From NCBI RefSeq assembly GCF_003074135.1, contig NZ_PPDK01000004.1, forward strand, positions 1 to 64,000: a stretch of 64,000 nt of DNA, written 5' to 3'. The stretch's first letter is position 1, and each line of letters starts with the position of its first letter. Below, in pieces: positions 1-9,177 of this stretch. Both the position numbers and the translations under genes were made by a program. Source of the stretch: Euzebya tangerina. Its GTDB lineage: Bacteria > Actinomycetota > Nitriliruptoria > Euzebyales > Euzebyaceae. The notes beneath the pieces are model-generated. The model made no database searches and had not been told where the DNA came from. It worked only from the letters and a program-made list of their open reading frames with translations.

Positions 1-100
1 GTGGGGAACCTGACCGACCCGTGGGGAACCTGACCGACCCGTGGGGAACCTGACCGACCCGTGGGGAACCTGACCCACCCGTGGGGAACCCGACCGTCAG
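1..100. repeat. 20-bp tandem repeat at the window edge
   Basis: The unit GTGGGGAACCTGACCGACCC occurs three times exactly (1-60), a fourth time with one change (61-80), and decays in a fifth copy (81-100). The array may extend left of the window. It lies just downstream of the modA stop codon. No gene is visible in 1-174. The copies abut without spacers, so this is not a CRISPR array. Confidence 0.9.
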
Positions 101-174
101 ATACCACAGCAGACCTCCCCACCCCCACGCAGGAGCCTGGCCACCGTGAGCGCCATGAGGCTGCCCGCGCCGGC

Positions 175-960
175 TCACCCGGGGCCGCCGAAGCCGTGGT
201 CGCGCAGGATCTGCTGCCCCTGATCAGAGAGCAGCAGGGCCACGAAGTCGTCCGCCCCGCGTGGGTTGGCCGCACCCTCGAGCCGCGCCACCGGGTACGT
301 CACGGTGGTGTTCGGAGGGTCCGGGATCATCACGCCCTCGATGCCATCGGACGACGTCACGAGGTCGGAGGCGTAGACGACGGCCGCGTCCGCCTCTCCC
401 AGTTCAACCTTCGAGAGGGCGGCCCGGACATCGGGTTCGAGCGAGGCCGGCGTGAGCTGCACCCCAGCGCGGTCGAGCACGTCAGTGGCCGCGGCGCCGG
501 CCGGCACGTCCGGGTTGGCCAGGACCATGACGAGGTCCGGGTCGGCCAGGTCGGCTAGACCCCGAACGCCGAGGGGGTTGCCGTCCGCGACAGCGATGGC
601 CAAGCGGTTGGTGGCGAACGGAACGGCGTCAGCGGCCAACCCCTCCTCCAGCACGACGTCCATCTGCGTCTGGTTGGCGCTGGCGAAGACATCGACGGGG
701 GCACCCTGCACGATCTGCGCCGCGAGGACCTGGGAGCCCGCCAGGTTCAGCGTCACCTCCGCCGCGGGGTGCTCCTCCTCGAAGACGTCCGCGAGTTCCC
801 CGAAGGCCTCGGTCAGGGACGCGGCGGCAGAGATGACCACCTCACCGGTGACCGTATCGGCGCTCGCCGGCGGGCGGTTGGCCTCGCTCGCGCCACCGGT
901 CCCGCACCCACCGAGGAGGACCACGGCGACCACAAGAGCCCCCAGTTGGCGAACCTTCAT
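175..960 (-). CDS. modA: Molybdate ABC transporter substrate-binding lipoprotein (ModA)
   Basis: This 261-residue protein is the extracytoplasmic molybdate/tungstate receptor of an ABC importer. The N-terminus has a hydrophobic stretch ending in the lipobox LLGGC, so the mature protein should be lipid-anchored. ModA-type sequence follows, with AAASLTEAFGELADVFE near residue 45, a NLAGSQVLAAQIVQGAPVDV segment near 75-93 and FASANQTQMD after it; the length is normal. The start overlaps the stop of the upstream regulator by 4 bp, so the two are probably co-translated. No modB permease or modC ATPase follows in the 174 bp left in the window. They may lie further left or elsewhere. Confidence 0.92.
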   Translation of the reverse strand: MKVRQLGALVVAVVLLGGCGTGGASEANRPPASADTVTGEVVISAAASLTEAFGELADVFEEEHPAAEVTLNLAGSQVLAAQIVQGAPVDVFASANQTQMDVVLEEGLAADAVPFATNRLAIAVADGNPLGVRGLADLADPDLVMVLANPDVPAGAAATDVLDRAGVQLTPASLEPDVRAALSKVELGEADAAVVYASDLVTSSDGIEGVMIPDPPNTTVTYPVARLEGAANPRGADDFVALLLSDQGQQILRDHGFGGPG

Positions 961-1364
961 CCGGGGAGGCCGATCACGACGTTGGTCGACTTGACCGACG
1001 CGATCACCTGGGAGCCGGGGGCCAACTGGAGCTCCTGGACGCTCTCCGCAGTCATCAGGCTGACCAGGCGAAACGGGCCGGCCTGAACCTCCACCGTGGC
1101 CGCCGCCGCCCCGACGGTCACGCCGGTCACCACCCCCGGCATCTGGTTCCGGGCGGAGGACGCCACGATCGGCGGGCGCCGCTCCCCCGGGTCCCGCTCC
1201 GCGATCAGCCGGGTGACCTCGGCCACGGGGACCCGCCGCTGCCCGCCAGCCGTGCGCTCGACGGCCAGTGCCCCCTCCTCATCCCAGCGCCGGAGCGTGT
1301 CCACGCTGACGCCGAGCACCGCCGCCGCCTGCCCGATCCGGAGGAAACCGTCGCCGTCCGCCAC
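957..1364 (-). CDS. MerR-type helix-turn-helix regulator with TOBE/Mop domain
   Basis: This 135-residue protein probably senses molybdate and regulates the transport gene behind it. Residues 8-55 form a MerR-like winged helix (LRIGQAAAVLGVSVDTLRRW), as in excisionase/MerR proteins. Residues 68-135 form a single Mop/TOBE molybdate-binding domain, starting SARNQMPGVVTGVTVG and containing ASVKSTNVVIGL. The start is GTG. The gene overlaps modA by 4 bp. HTH-TOBE proteins beside modA are a known alternative to ModE in high-GC Gram-positives. The paired AACCTAGG sites just upstream are its likely operator, which is inference. Confidence 0.85.
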   Translation of the reverse strand: MADGDGFLRIGQAAAVLGVSVDTLRRWDEEGALAVERTAGGQRRVPVAEVTRLIAERDPGERRPPIVASSARNQMPGVVTGVTVGAAAATVEVQAGPFRLVSLMTAESVQELQLAPGSQVIASVKSTNVVIGLPG

Positions 1365-1376
1365 GAACCCACAGTA

Positions 1377-1405
1377 AACCTAGGCAAACTGCCCAACAAC
1401 CTAGG
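1377..1405 (-). promoter_or_regulatory. Paired AACCTAGG motifs upstream of the mod regulator
   Basis: AACCTAGG occurs at 1377-1384 and again at 1398-1405, with start points 21 bp apart (two helical turns). Each contains the palindrome CCTAGG. The pair lies 12-41 bp upstream of the GTG start at 1364, where an operator/promoter for the regulator-modA unit would be expected. Binding by the HTH-TOBE protein is inferred only. Confidence 0.5.
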
Positions 1406-1424
1406 TTCACCGCCGTCGCTCCCC

Positions 1425-3194
1425 TCAGAGCGGCCACACCGCCGGGACCAGCCAGGCCACCGCCACCAGCACACTCATCGTGATCGGCGCACCCAGCCGT
1501 GCGAAGTCCGTGAATCGGTACCCCCCCAGTGAGTAGACCATCAGGTTCGTCTGATACCCGATCGGACTGAGGAAGCTCAATGAGGCACCCAACGCGACCG
1601 TGATCGCAAAGGCCCGCGGCTCCGCCCCCACCTGCGCCGCGGCCGCCAAGCCGACGGGGAACACCAGGACCGCGGCCGCGTTGTTGGTGAGCAGCTCGGT
1701 CAGGACCATCGTCACCAGCAGGACCCCGACCAAGGCGCCGACCTGCCCGAACGGTCCGGTCAGCTGCAACAACCCGTCGGCCACGACATCAGCCAGGCCA
1801 CTGGCCTGGACGGCGGCACCCAACCCGAAGGAACTCGCGATGACGATCAGCACCTGCAGGTCGATCGCATCCCGCGCCTGCCGCACGCTTATCACCCGGG
1901 TCGCAAACAGGACCATCGCGGCCACCAGGGACGCCTCGAGGATCGGGACCACTCCGGTCCCGGCCAGCAGCACCAGCAGGAGCGCCACCACTCCGGTGAT
2001 CTGCGCCTTCCGGCCGATCAACGGCCGCGACGTCCCGGTACCGGCCACCAGCACGAAGTCTCCGGTGGACCGCCAGCGCCCGCCGAAGGCCGGTGCGGCC
2101 AGGACCAATAGGGCGTCACCGGCACGGATCTCCACCTCCCCGAGCTTCGCGTCCACCCGCTGACCGGCCCGGTGGATGGCCAGCACGGCGGCGTTGTGCC
2201 GCTGCCGGAACCCGATGGCCTTGAGCGTCGTCCCGACCAGCGGCGATCCCGGCCCGACGACCGCCTCGAAGAAGCCGGCGTGGGTCCCGCCGACGCGGTC
2301 CAGATGCCGGTCCTCCGCTGATCGCAGACCGCGGTTGCGCTGCAGGTCCAGGATCCGGTCGACCTTCCCGACGAACAGCAGCTCGTCACCTCCGCGCAGA
2401 CCCTGATCGGGCCGCACCGGCGAGATCGTCCTGTCCCCGCGCAGGATCTGGGCGCAGTACACCCCCTGGAGGGCACGTAGCCCGGCCGTCTCCATGGTCT
2501 GACCGTCGAGGGCCCCCTCCCCCACCACGGTCATCGCGACGGTGAACTCGCGGAGCACCTCGTCCGCCTCGCCCAGCACCGCACCTCGGTCGGGCAGCAC
2601 GATCGGCGCCAGCAGCACGATGAGCCCGCCCCCGATCAACGCCAGGGGCAGGCCGACGGCTGCCAGCTCGAACAGGCCCAGGGCCGGCATCTCCGCCTCG
2701 ACCAGCAGCCCGGACACCACCAGGTTGGTGGAGGTGCCGATGGCCGTGATCGTCCCACCCAGGATGGCGGCGAAGCTGACGGGCATGAGGAAGCGGGAGG
2801 CCGGGAAGCTCCGACTCTCTGCCCAGTTGGCCACCGCAGGCGCCACCATGGCGACGATCGGCGTGTTGTTGAGCACGGCGGAGGAGATGATCGTGGGGCC
2901 GACCACCCTGGCCAGAAGTCCACGTTGCCCACCGGCCCGGCCCAGCACCCGGCCGATGACGGTCTCGAGGACCCCGGTCAGCTCGACCGCTCCGGCCAGC
3001 ACGTAGAGCGCCGCCACGGTGATGGGCGCTGGGTTCGAGAAGCCGGAGAAGGCCTGCTCAGGCGTGAGGACGCCGAGGACCAGCAGGCCCACGACCGCGC
3101 CGAGCACGGTCACCGCAGCCGGTGCAAGCCCCCGACCGAGCACCACCAGCACGCTGATGACCGCGGCCAGCGTGACCCACGCCTCCAGTCCCAT
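1425..3194 (-). CDS. SLC13/DASS-family anion permease with two TrkA-C domains
   Basis: This 589-residue membrane protein is probably a sulfate or other divalent-anion transporter. Two hydrophobic halves, roughly residues 1-185 and 385-589, flank a soluble middle with two RCK/TrkA-C-like modules (about 200-370). Motifs include [18 protein letters not shown] in the first half and [20 protein letters not shown] in the second, the re-entrant N-N-T/A signatures of the family. I chose ATG at 3194 because the frame upstream runs into the divergent cysD leader. It is divergent from cysD across about 90 bp, which supports sulfate as the substrate; that assignment is inference. Confidence 0.82.
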   Translation of the reverse strand: MGLEAWVTLAAVISVLVVLGRGLAPAAVTVLGAVVGLLVLGVLTPEQAFSGFSNPAPITVAALYVLAGAVELTGVLETVIGRVLGRAGGQRGLLARVVGPTIISSAVLNNTPIVAMVAPAVANWAESRSFPASRFLMPVSFAAILGGTITAIGTSTNLVVSGLLVEAEMPALGLFELAAVGLPLALIGGGLIVLLAPIVLPDRGAVLGEADEVLREFTVAMTVVGEGALDGQTMETAGLRALQGVYCAQILRGDRTISPVRPDQGLRGGDELLFVGKVDRILDLQRNRGLRSAEDRHLDRVGGTHAGFFEAVVGPGSPLVGTTLKAIGFRQRHNAAVLAIHRAGQRVDAKLGEVEIRAGDALLVLAAPAFGGRWRSTGDFVLVAGTGTSRPLIGRKAQITGVVALLLVLLAGTGVVPILEASLVAAMVLFATRVISVRQARDAIDLQVLIVIASSFGLGAAVQASGLADVVADGLLQLTGPFGQVGALVGVLLVTMVLTELLTNNAAAVLVFPVGLAAAAQVGAEPRAFAITVALGASLSFLSPIGYQTNLMVYSLGGYRFTDFARLGAPITMSVLVAVAWLVPAVWPL

Positions 3195-3283
3195 GGCGGG
3201 TGAGGGTAGCCCCACCCTCCCCCGCGTACCCTCGTTCGCGTGAGCGCAGCACCGTCCGTCGACCAACCACCCCCGCCGCAACG

Positions 3284-4240
3284 ATGACCCAAGCACCTGC
3301 CCCCGCACCCGCGACCGCCTCCGACCCGCTGATCAGCCCGGAGAAGATGACGCACCTCGCGCGTCTGGAGGCCGAGAGCATCCACATCATGCGTGAGGTG
3401 GTCGCCCAGTTCGAGCGGCCGGTGATGATGTACTCGATCGGCAAGGACAGCTCGGTGATGCTGCACCTGGCCCGCAAGGCGTTCCACCCCGGGACTCTGC
3501 CGTTTCCCCTGCTGCACGTGGACACCACGTGGAAGTTCAGTGACATGATCACCTTCCGGGACAACACCGCCGAGGAGCTCGGCCTGGACCTGATCGTGCA
3601 CACCAATGCCGAGGGGAAGGCCAGCGGGATCAACCCGTTCGACCACGGCTCGAAGAACTACACCGACGTGATGAAGACCCAGGCGCTGAAGCAGGCCCTG
3701 TCGGCGGGGCGCTTCGACGCGGCCTTCGGCGGGGCCCGACGGGACGAGGAGAAGTCACGGGCCAAGGAGCGGGTCTTCAGCTTCCGGGACGCCAACCACC
3801 GCTGGGACCCCAAGAACCAGCGGCCGGAGCTGTGGAACACCTACAACGGCCGGGTGGGCAAGGGCGAGTCCATCCGCGTGTTCCCGCTGTCCAACTGGAC
3901 CGAACTCGACATCTGGCAGTACATCTACCTCAAGGACATCCCGATCGTCCCGCTGTACTACTCCGCCCCACGGCCGGTGGTCGAGCGCGACGGTGTGGTG
4001 ATCATGGTCGACGACGACCGCTTCCAGTTCGAGCCGGGTGAGGAGCCGGAGGAGCGGTGGGTCCGCTTCCGCACCCTGGGCTGCTACCCGCTGTCGGGCG
4101 CGGTCGAGTCGAGGGCGACGACCCTGCCGCAGATCATCCAGGAGATGCTGCTGGCCACGCGCTCCGAGCGGGAGGGTCGCGTGATCGACTACGACCAGTC
4201 CGGGTCCATGGAGGAGAAGAAGCGCGAGGGGTACTTCTAG
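3284..4240 (+). CDS. cysD: Sulfate adenylyltransferase subunit 2 (CysD)
   Basis: This is the catalytic subunit of GTP-driven ATP sulfurylase, which makes adenylyl sulfate (APS) from ATP and sulfate. The 318-residue product shows [13 protein letters not shown], the PP-loop-like [38 protein letters not shown] and [20 protein letters not shown], all diagnostic. The predicted start is ATG at 3284. ATG at 3347 ([11 protein letters not shown]) aligns better with the usual N-terminus and is a real alternative, giving 297 residues. cysNC starts 2 bp after this stop codon, so the two form an operon. Confidence 0.95.
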   Translation: MTQAPAPAPATASDPLISPEKMTHLARLEAESIHIMREVVAQFERPVMMYSIGKDSSVMLHLARKAFHPGTLPFPLLHVDTTWKFSDMITFRDNTAEELGLDLIVHTNAEGKASGINPFDHGSKNYTDVMKTQALKQALSAGRFDAAFGGARRDEEKSRAKERVFSFRDANHRWDPKNQRPELWNTYNGRVGKGESIRVFPLSNWTELDIWQYIYLKDIPIVPLYYSAPRPVVERDGVVIMVDDDRFQFEPGEEPEERWVRFRTLGCYPLSGAVESRATTLPQIIQEMLLATRSEREGRVIDYDQSGSMEEKKREGYF

Positions 4241-4242
4241 CC

Positions 4243-6210
4243 ATGAGTCATCAATCCGACCTCATCGCCTCCGACATCGAGGGGTATCTGGCCGAGCACG
4301 AGCGCAAGGACCTGTTGCGCTTCCTGACCTGCGGGTCGGTCGACGACGGCAAGTCGACCTTGATCGGACGGCTGCTGCACGACTCCCACATGGTCTACGA
4401 GGACCAGCTGGCGGCCTTGGAGTCCGACTCCGTCGTCAGCGGCACCACCGGCGACGCCCCCGACCTGGCCCTGCTGACCGACGGGCTCAAGGCCGAGCGC
4501 GAGCAGGGCATCACCATCGACGTCGCGTACCGCTACTTCTCCACGGCCAAGCGGAAATTCATCATCGCCGACACCCCCGGCCACGAGCAGTACACGCGCA
4601 ACATGGTCACGGGCGCCTCGACCGCTGACCTCGCCATCCTGATGATCGACGCCCGGCACGGTGTGCTGGACCAGACCAAGCGCCACGCCACCATCGCCCA
4701 CCTCCTCGGGATCGCCCACGTCGCCGTCGCCGTCAACAAGATGGACCTGGTCGACTGGTCCAAGGAGCGGTTCGAGGAGATCCGCAAGGACTTCGAGGTC
4801 TTCGCCGGGAGCCTCGCCGACCGGACCGACACCGAGCAGGAGATCCTCCCCTACTTCCTGCCGATGTCCGCGCTGACCGGCGACAACGTCGTCAACCGCA
4901 GCGAGCACATGGACTGGTTCGAGGGCCCGCCGCTGATGGAGTTCCTGGAGACCGTCGACACCACCGTCGGTGAGGACACCACCAACGTCCGCCTCCCCGT
5001 CCAGCTCGTCGTCCGACCCAACCTCGACTTCCGCGGGTTCGCCGGAACCCTGGCCTCCGGGACCCTCCGCCCCGGCGACCCGGTCACGTCGCTGCCCTCC
5101 GGTGTCTCCTCCACCGTGGAGCGGATCGTGACCTTCGACGGCGACCTGACCGAGGCCCGTCCGGGCCAGGCCATCACGGTGACCCTGGCCGACGAGATCG
5201 ACGTGTCCCGCGGTGATGTGCTGGTCTCCGCAGCTGCCACGGGCAGCCGGGCTGAGGCCGGTATGACGTCGATGTCGCGGAGCCACCGCGTCGACGCCGA
5301 CGTGGTGTGGATGTCGGAGGCACCACTGACCATCGGCAAGCAGTACCTGCTGCAGGGAGCGGCCGGCAGCTCAAACGCCCAGGTCTCACGGATCCGCTAC
5401 GCGCTCGACATCAACTCCCTCGACCACCTCGAGGCCAGCCGGCTCGGGCTCAACGACATCGCCCGCTGTGTGGTCACCGTCGACAAGGAGCTGCTGTTCG
5501 ACCCCTACTCGAGCAATCGGACGACGGGCTCGTTCATCCTGGTCGACCGCCTGACCAACGCCACGGTGGCGGGTGGCATGATCGCCGGGCCCTCGTCCAA
5601 CTGGGATCGCCAAGCCGTCGAGACGCTGACCGAGCGGCCGTCCGCCGTGACCCTGCAGGAGCGGGTCACGCGGTACGCCCAGATGCCGGTGACGATCCTG
5701 CTCACCGGGCTGACCGGCGCCGGGAAGGCCGCGATCGCGGCGGCGCTCGAGCGCCAGCTGTTCGAGGCGGGGCAGACCACACTTCGCCTGGACGGCACCA
5801 ACGTCCGGCAGGGCTTCAGCCGCGACCTGGGGTTCACGGCGCCAGAGCGCTCCGAGAACGTCCGTCGCGTCGCCGAGGTCGCCAAGCTGGTCAACAACCA
5901 GGGGATCATCGCCATCGCGGTGCTCCTCGCACCCGACGCCGAAGACCGAGAACGAGCCCGGCAGCTGGTCGGACCCGAGAGCTTCATCGAGGTCTTCGTC
6001 GACACACCCCTGGACGTCTGCAAGCAGCGTGATCCTGGCGGTCTGTACTCGGCGCTCGATGCCGGGACGGCCATCGACATCCCGGGTGTGACATCGCCCT
6101 ACGAGGCGCCCACCAACCCGGATCTGGTCGTCACCGACCACAACTCCACGCCCGCGGCTGCCGCCCAGGCCATCGTGGAGGTATTGCGCGAGCGCAACAT
6201 CCTGCGCTAG
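4243..6210 (+). CDS. cysNC: CysN GTPase subunit fused to a degenerate CysC (APS kinase) domain
   Basis: The 655-residue protein has an N-terminal EF-Tu-like CysN part (about 1-460), the regulatory GTPase of ATP sulfurylase. GTPase motifs are intact: GSVDDGKST near 31, [12 protein letters not shown] near 109 and NKMD near 164. Residues 478-655 are an APS-kinase-like domain. Its P-loop reads GLTGAGKA, with Ala where the family has Ser/Thr. The conserved DGDN motif reads DGTN, and the usual NVRHGL reads NVRQGF. These losses suggest little or no APS kinase activity. CysNC fusions are common in actinobacteria and normally keep these residues. PAPS for the sulfotransferases in this window would then need another CysC. 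Confidence 0.93.
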   Translation: MSHQSDLIASDIEGYLAEHERKDLLRFLTCGSVDDGKSTLIGRLLHDSHMVYEDQLAALESDSVVSGTTGDAPDLALLTDGLKAEREQGITIDVAYRYFSTAKRKFIIADTPGHEQYTRNMVTGASTADLAILMIDARHGVLDQTKRHATIAHLLGIAHVAVAVNKMDLVDWSKERFEEIRKDFEVFAGSLADRTDTEQEILPYFLPMSALTGDNVVNRSEHMDWFEGPPLMEFLETVDTTVGEDTTNVRLPVQLVVRPNLDFRGFAGTLASGTLRPGDPVTSLPSGVSSTVERIVTFDGDLTEARPGQAITVTLADEIDVSRGDVLVSAAATGSRAEAGMTSMSRSHRVDADVVWMSEAPLTIGKQYLLQGAAGSSNAQVSRIRYALDINSLDHLEASRLGLNDIARCVVTVDKELLFDPYSSNRTTGSFILVDRLTNATVAGGMIAGPSSNWDRQAVETLTERPSAVTLQERVTRYAQMPVTILLTGLTGAGKAAIAAALERQLFEAGQTTLRLDGTNVRQGFSRDLGFTAPERSENVRRVAEVAKLVNNQGIIAIAVLLAPDAEDRERARQLVGPESFIEVFVDTPLDVCKQRDPGGLYSALDAGTAIDIPGVTSPYEAPTNPDLVVTDHNSTPAAAAQAIVEVLRERNILR

Positions 6211-6312
6211 CGGTCTGTCCGCGAAGTGGCTGGCGTCTGCCCAGGGCCTCCGCGCGCCGCTGACCGACGATCACGCGTGTCCTATGGGATCAGTCCGGAC
6301 CCGGGCCTGCGC

Positions 6313-6990
6313 TCATCCGGGCTGATGGGTGAGGGTCCGAACCCGGACGCGCGGCGGGTTCGCTTGGCCCGCCAGGTGGGCGGACTCCTCCAGCACGCGA
6401 CACCACATGTCGGCCTGGACCCACTGCCCGACCTTGGCGAGGACGTGCAGTGCCCAGAAGGCCGGATCGCCCGCCCGTGCGGCTGAGACGATCACGAAGC
6501 GCACGCGCTGGTGCGTCGCGTCGGGCTCGAGGTCGGTGGCGCTGAACCGGATCCACCCAGCCTCCATGTGTCCCTCACGGGTGCCCAGCAGCAGGGTTCG
6601 CGCGCCGAGCTCCCGCACCTCCACCGGGCCGTCCCAGGGGCCTGCGAGCGAGACGGTCAGGTGCTGCCCGACGCGGGTGATCGGCTCGCTGAAGACGGCG
6701 TAGCTCTCGGGCGCCAACTCGTTGGGGTCGCCGAGCAGCCGGCCGATGACCGCTTCACTCGCCGCCGCCTCCGCGGTGATGACCAACTCGTACCGGCGGC
6801 TGACCACAGCGCCGACACCCTCCTCTTGGGTCTGCCGCTCCTGCCGGATCTCGGGGTCGACGCCCTCCGGCAGGTCACGGACCGGCTGGTCGGTGGTGTC
6901 GGTGTGCTCGATCCACCACCGACCCCGCAGCCGACGTCGAAGGAGTGCAAGCGGCGGAGCCAGGACGTTGAGTTGAACCAGGTTCCTCAT
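6313..6990 (-). CDS. DUF1990-like protein
   Basis: This 225-residue soluble protein has no signal peptide. The C-terminal half (LLGTREGHMEAGWIRFS, then VRFVIVSAARAGDPAFWALH) resembles the DUF1990 pattern of a 'GT-GHPE-GE..F' element followed by a 'SRPA' strand. I recognise this by eye only. The start codon overlaps the stop of the SRPBCC gene by 4 bp, so the two are translationally coupled. DUF1990 and SRPBCC proteins share a hydrophobic-cavity fold idea, but the ligand is unknown. It is convergent with cysNC; 6211-6312 holds no clear terminator. Confidence 0.6.
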   Translation of the reverse strand: MRNLVQLNVLAPPLALLRRRLRGRWWIEHTDTTDQPVRDLPEGVDPEIRQERQTQEEGVGAVVSRRYELVITAEAAASEAVIGRLLGDPNELAPESYAVFSEPITRVGQHLTVSLAGPWDGPVEVRELGARTLLLGTREGHMEAGWIRFSATDLEPDATHQRVRFVIVSAARAGDPAFWALHVLAKVGQWVQADMWCRVLEESAHLAGQANPPRVRVRTLTHQPG

Positions 6991-7445
6991 CCGCTGCGCT
7001 CCAGGTGGCTAACCAGGGCACGGTTTCGTGTGGCGATCAGCTGCTTCATGTAGCGCGCCAGCACGACCTTCTCGGCCACCACGCCGAGTGGGCCGAATGG
7101 AGCGGTGAACTCGACGACGTCGCGCATCCGCGTCCCCTCCCCCTCCGGCTCGAAGTGGTGCTCGTGCCTGAACGCCGTGAACGGGCCCTGATGCTGTTGG
7201 TCGACGAAGAACGTCGGCGGGTCGTACTCGCTGATGATCGAGGTCATGTGCCACCAGATGCCGAAGTGCCGGGCGCGCCAGGTCACCGTGTCGCCGTCGG
7301 CCATGATCCCACCCTCGACGCCGCTGACGATCTCCTCACCGGTGTGGGCCAGGGACTCGAGGTGGACATCGACGCTCAGTGAGGCGTCGAACGTCTGCTG
7401 CACCGACGCTGGCACGAGTGTGGTCTGGGTGAAGTGGACGGTCAT
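6987..7445 (-). CDS. SRPBCC (START-like) family protein
   Basis: The 152-residue protein matches the polyketide-cyclase/START-like SRPBCC pattern. It has a beta start (TVHFTQTTLVPASVQQTFDA), a WRARHFGIWWHMTSII strand, the FRHEHHFEPEGEGTRMRD hairpin and a long C-terminal helix (VVLARYMKQLIATRNRALV). Such proteins bind small hydrophobic ligands in a cavity; the ligand cannot be told from sequence. It is first in a two-gene unit with the DUF1990-like gene. It is divergent from the thioredoxin-like gene, sharing the 7446-7591 promoter region. Confidence 0.8.
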   Translation of the reverse strand: MTVHFTQTTLVPASVQQTFDASLSVDVHLESLAHTGEEIVSGVEGGIMADGDTVTWRARHFGIWWHMTSIISEYDPPTFFVDQQHQGPFTAFRHEHHFEPEGEGTRMRDVVEFTAPFGPLGVVAEKVVLARYMKQLIATRNRALVSHLERSG

Positions 7446-7524
7446 GGTCTGGTTCTTCCCGGCGGGGCGGGCGCGAACCGCTGACCGCGTTCTCCCGGTC
7501 GTGGTTGGTCCTCCGGATCGGTTC

Positions 7525-7542
7525 CTTACGGAGTTCTTACGG
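7525..7542. promoter_or_regulatory. CTTACGG direct repeat, 11-bp spacing
   Basis: CTTACGG occurs at 7525-7531 and 7536-7542, one helical turn apart. This spacing is typical of OmpR/PhoB-type response-regulator boxes. It sits between the divergent SRPBCC and thioredoxin-like genes, 50-67 bp upstream of the latter. The regulator is not in the window. Confidence 0.35.
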
Positions 7543-7591
7543 GCGCCGGTGGTCGTCGAAGGCCCGTCTGGACGGTCCTAGCGTTGATCGC

Positions 7592-8311
7592 ATGACACGT
7601 CTGCTGGCGTTCGCCGTTCTGCTGCTCGTGGTCGCCGCTGGCGTGGTGGCCTTCACCCGGTCTGACGGGTCCGACGTGGCACTGGCCGACGGCGCGGGAG
7701 GGGCCGATCCGATCGACCCGCTCGCGGAGGCGGCGGAGCCCGAGGCGACGCCGGCACCGGGCCAGGGCGCGGCGACTGCAGAGGCAGCAGCGACGCCGGG
7801 GACGCCCCCCAGCGACGCCGAACCGACCCCGCCGGCCATCGAGATCCCGAACGAGGGGCCGGCCATGACCTTGGAGAACCTCGACGGCTGGTTGCAGACG
7901 GACCTGACCTCGTTGGAGGACACCCGCGGCAAGGTCACCGTGGTCCAGTTCTGGACCTTCGACTGCTACAACTGCCGCAACACGCTGGCGAACCTGGCCG
8001 AGTTGTACGCCCGGCATGGCTCCGGCGACGGGGAGTTCGAGGTGGTCGGTGTCCACGCCCCGGAGTTCGACTACGAGCGCGACCCCGACGCCATCCTGGC
8101 GGCCGCCCAGGAGCTCGACGTCACCTGGCCGATCGCACTGGACACCGACAAGCGGAACTTCCACGGGTGGCAGCCGGGCAATCGGGGCTTCTGGCCTCGG
8201 ACCTACGTCCTGGACCGGGACGGCAACATCCGGTTCGACCACATCGGCGAGGGGGCCTATGACGAGCTCAACGAGACCGTTGCGGCACTGATCGCCGACC
8301 CGGCGCTCTAG
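7592..8311 (+). CDS. Secreted/anchored thioredoxin-like (redoxin) protein
   Basis: The 239-residue protein has an N-terminal membrane segment (LLAFAVLLLVVAAGVVAF), an Ala/Pro/Glu-rich linker to about residue 90, then a TlpA/DipZ-like thioredoxin fold. The active site is VVQFWTFDCYNCRNTLANL, a CxxC (C-Y-N-C) in the WTF-C--C setting seen in DipZ-type proteins. It should act outside the membrane in disulfide exchange. The ATG at 7592 immediately precedes the signal sequence; the upstream in-frame extension is unlikely. The next gene encodes a CcdA-like membrane protein that could supply electrons to it. Confidence 0.85.
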   Translation: MTRLLAFAVLLLVVAAGVVAFTRSDGSDVALADGAGGADPIDPLAEAAEPEATPAPGQGAATAEAAATPGTPPSDAEPTPPAIEIPNEGPAMTLENLDGWLQTDLTSLEDTRGKVTVVQFWTFDCYNCRNTLANLAELYARHGSGDGEFEVVGVHAPEFDYERDPDAILAAAQELDVTWPIALDTDKRNFHGWQPGNRGFWPRTYVLDRDGNIRFDHIGEGAYDELNETVAALIADPAL

Positions 8312-8374
8312 GCTCTGCGGTTCCTGGCTGCCCCATGTCGCAGCAGAGCCCGGCGCTCTCAGGCACCTGGCCAT

Positions 8375-8419
8375 GGTGGGTGGACTCCCCGCCCCCCAGG
8401 CGTGGGAAGTCCACCCACC
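8375..8419. repeat. Long perfect hairpin between the redoxin and ccdA-like genes
   Basis: GGTGGGTGGACT (8375-8386) pairs with AGTCCACCCACC (8408-8419): a 12-bp perfect stem with a 21-base C/G-rich loop. It lies in the 151-bp gap between two co-directional genes. There is no U-tract, so it could be a factor-independent terminator variant, a processing site or a control element for the second gene. Confidence 0.6.
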
Positions 8420-8462
8420 TGGTCAGGCCCCGACCCGACCGGACCACACCTCACGCGATCTG

Positions 8463-9092
8463 ATGGACATCTTTCTCGAAGGCATCCGCGCGGCCGTCGA
8501 GCCCTGCTCGCTGGCGCTGGTCCTGCCGGCCATGGGTGCCGTGGTCCTGGGTGCTCGACGAGCCTGGGCCGTTGCCCTCGGGTTCTGGCTGGCGGCCGTC
8601 GTGCTGGCCTGGGCGCAGGCATCGGTGCTGCTCGATGTCGGGCAGGGCCCCGTCACCGGCGTCGTCCTGGGTGTCCTCGCCCTCGCCGGCCTCGGGCTGC
8701 TGTGGCTGGCCCGGGACGTGACGAGGGCCGACCAGCCTGAGGAGTGGGGCCAGACGTCGCTTCGGTTGCTGGCCGGCCTGGTGATCGGGACGTCGGCCGG
8801 GCTGCTGTGGCAGCCATGTGTCGGGCCGGAGCTCGGTGTCATCCTGACGGCGGCGCCGCGGGACCCGGGCGCCCAACTGGGTCCACTGGCCGTCTACCTG
8901 GCTGGGGTTCTCCTGGTCACTGCGTCGCTGGCAACGTTCCCGTTCCTGCATGACCGGGCGCCGGCGCTCATGGAGACTGCGCCCGCCCGGCTGGTGGCGC
9001 TGATCCCGGTGGTCGGCCTGGCAGTGGTGCTGGTCACCGGTCAGTACGAGGAGATCATCGGCGCCTTGGTCCGGGCCAGCAGCATCTCCTGA
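8463..9092 (+). CDS. CcdA/DsbD-like transmembrane thiol-disulfide transporter
   Basis: This 209-residue protein has about six hydrophobic segments. Two proline-cysteine motifs, AVEPCSLALVLPAMG near residue 13 and LLWQPCVGPELG near 118, are where CcdA-type carriers keep the cysteine pair that moves reducing equivalents across the membrane. The start is ATG at 8463; an in-frame extension back to 8373 runs through the hairpin. Its position behind a membrane-anchored CxxC thioredoxin supports a two-component redox relay. No cytochrome c maturation genes are near, so the target is open. Confidence 0.75.
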   Translation: MDIFLEGIRAAVEPCSLALVLPAMGAVVLGARRAWAVALGFWLAAVVLAWAQASVLLDVGQGPVTGVVLGVLALAGLGLLWLARDVTRADQPEEWGQTSLRLLAGLVIGTSAGLLWQPCVGPELGVILTAAPRDPGAQLGPLAVYLAGVLLVTASLATFPFLHDRAPALMETAPARLVALIPVVGLAVVLVTGQYEEIIGALVRASSIS

Positions 9093-9177
9093 CCTGACCG
9101 GGCCGGACCTCACCGGGGTGCGCGGTGGACGCGCCGTCGTTACAAGCCCGTCAACAAACCGTGGCACCCTTTGGGGC

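Noticed and set aside
1-100. CRISPR array
   Set aside because: The 20-bp units abut without spacers and no cas gene is present.
4237-5286. 349-codon minus-strand frame opposite cysNC
   Set aside because: The CysN GTPase motifs on the plus strand are unambiguous, and the antisense product is compositionally odd.
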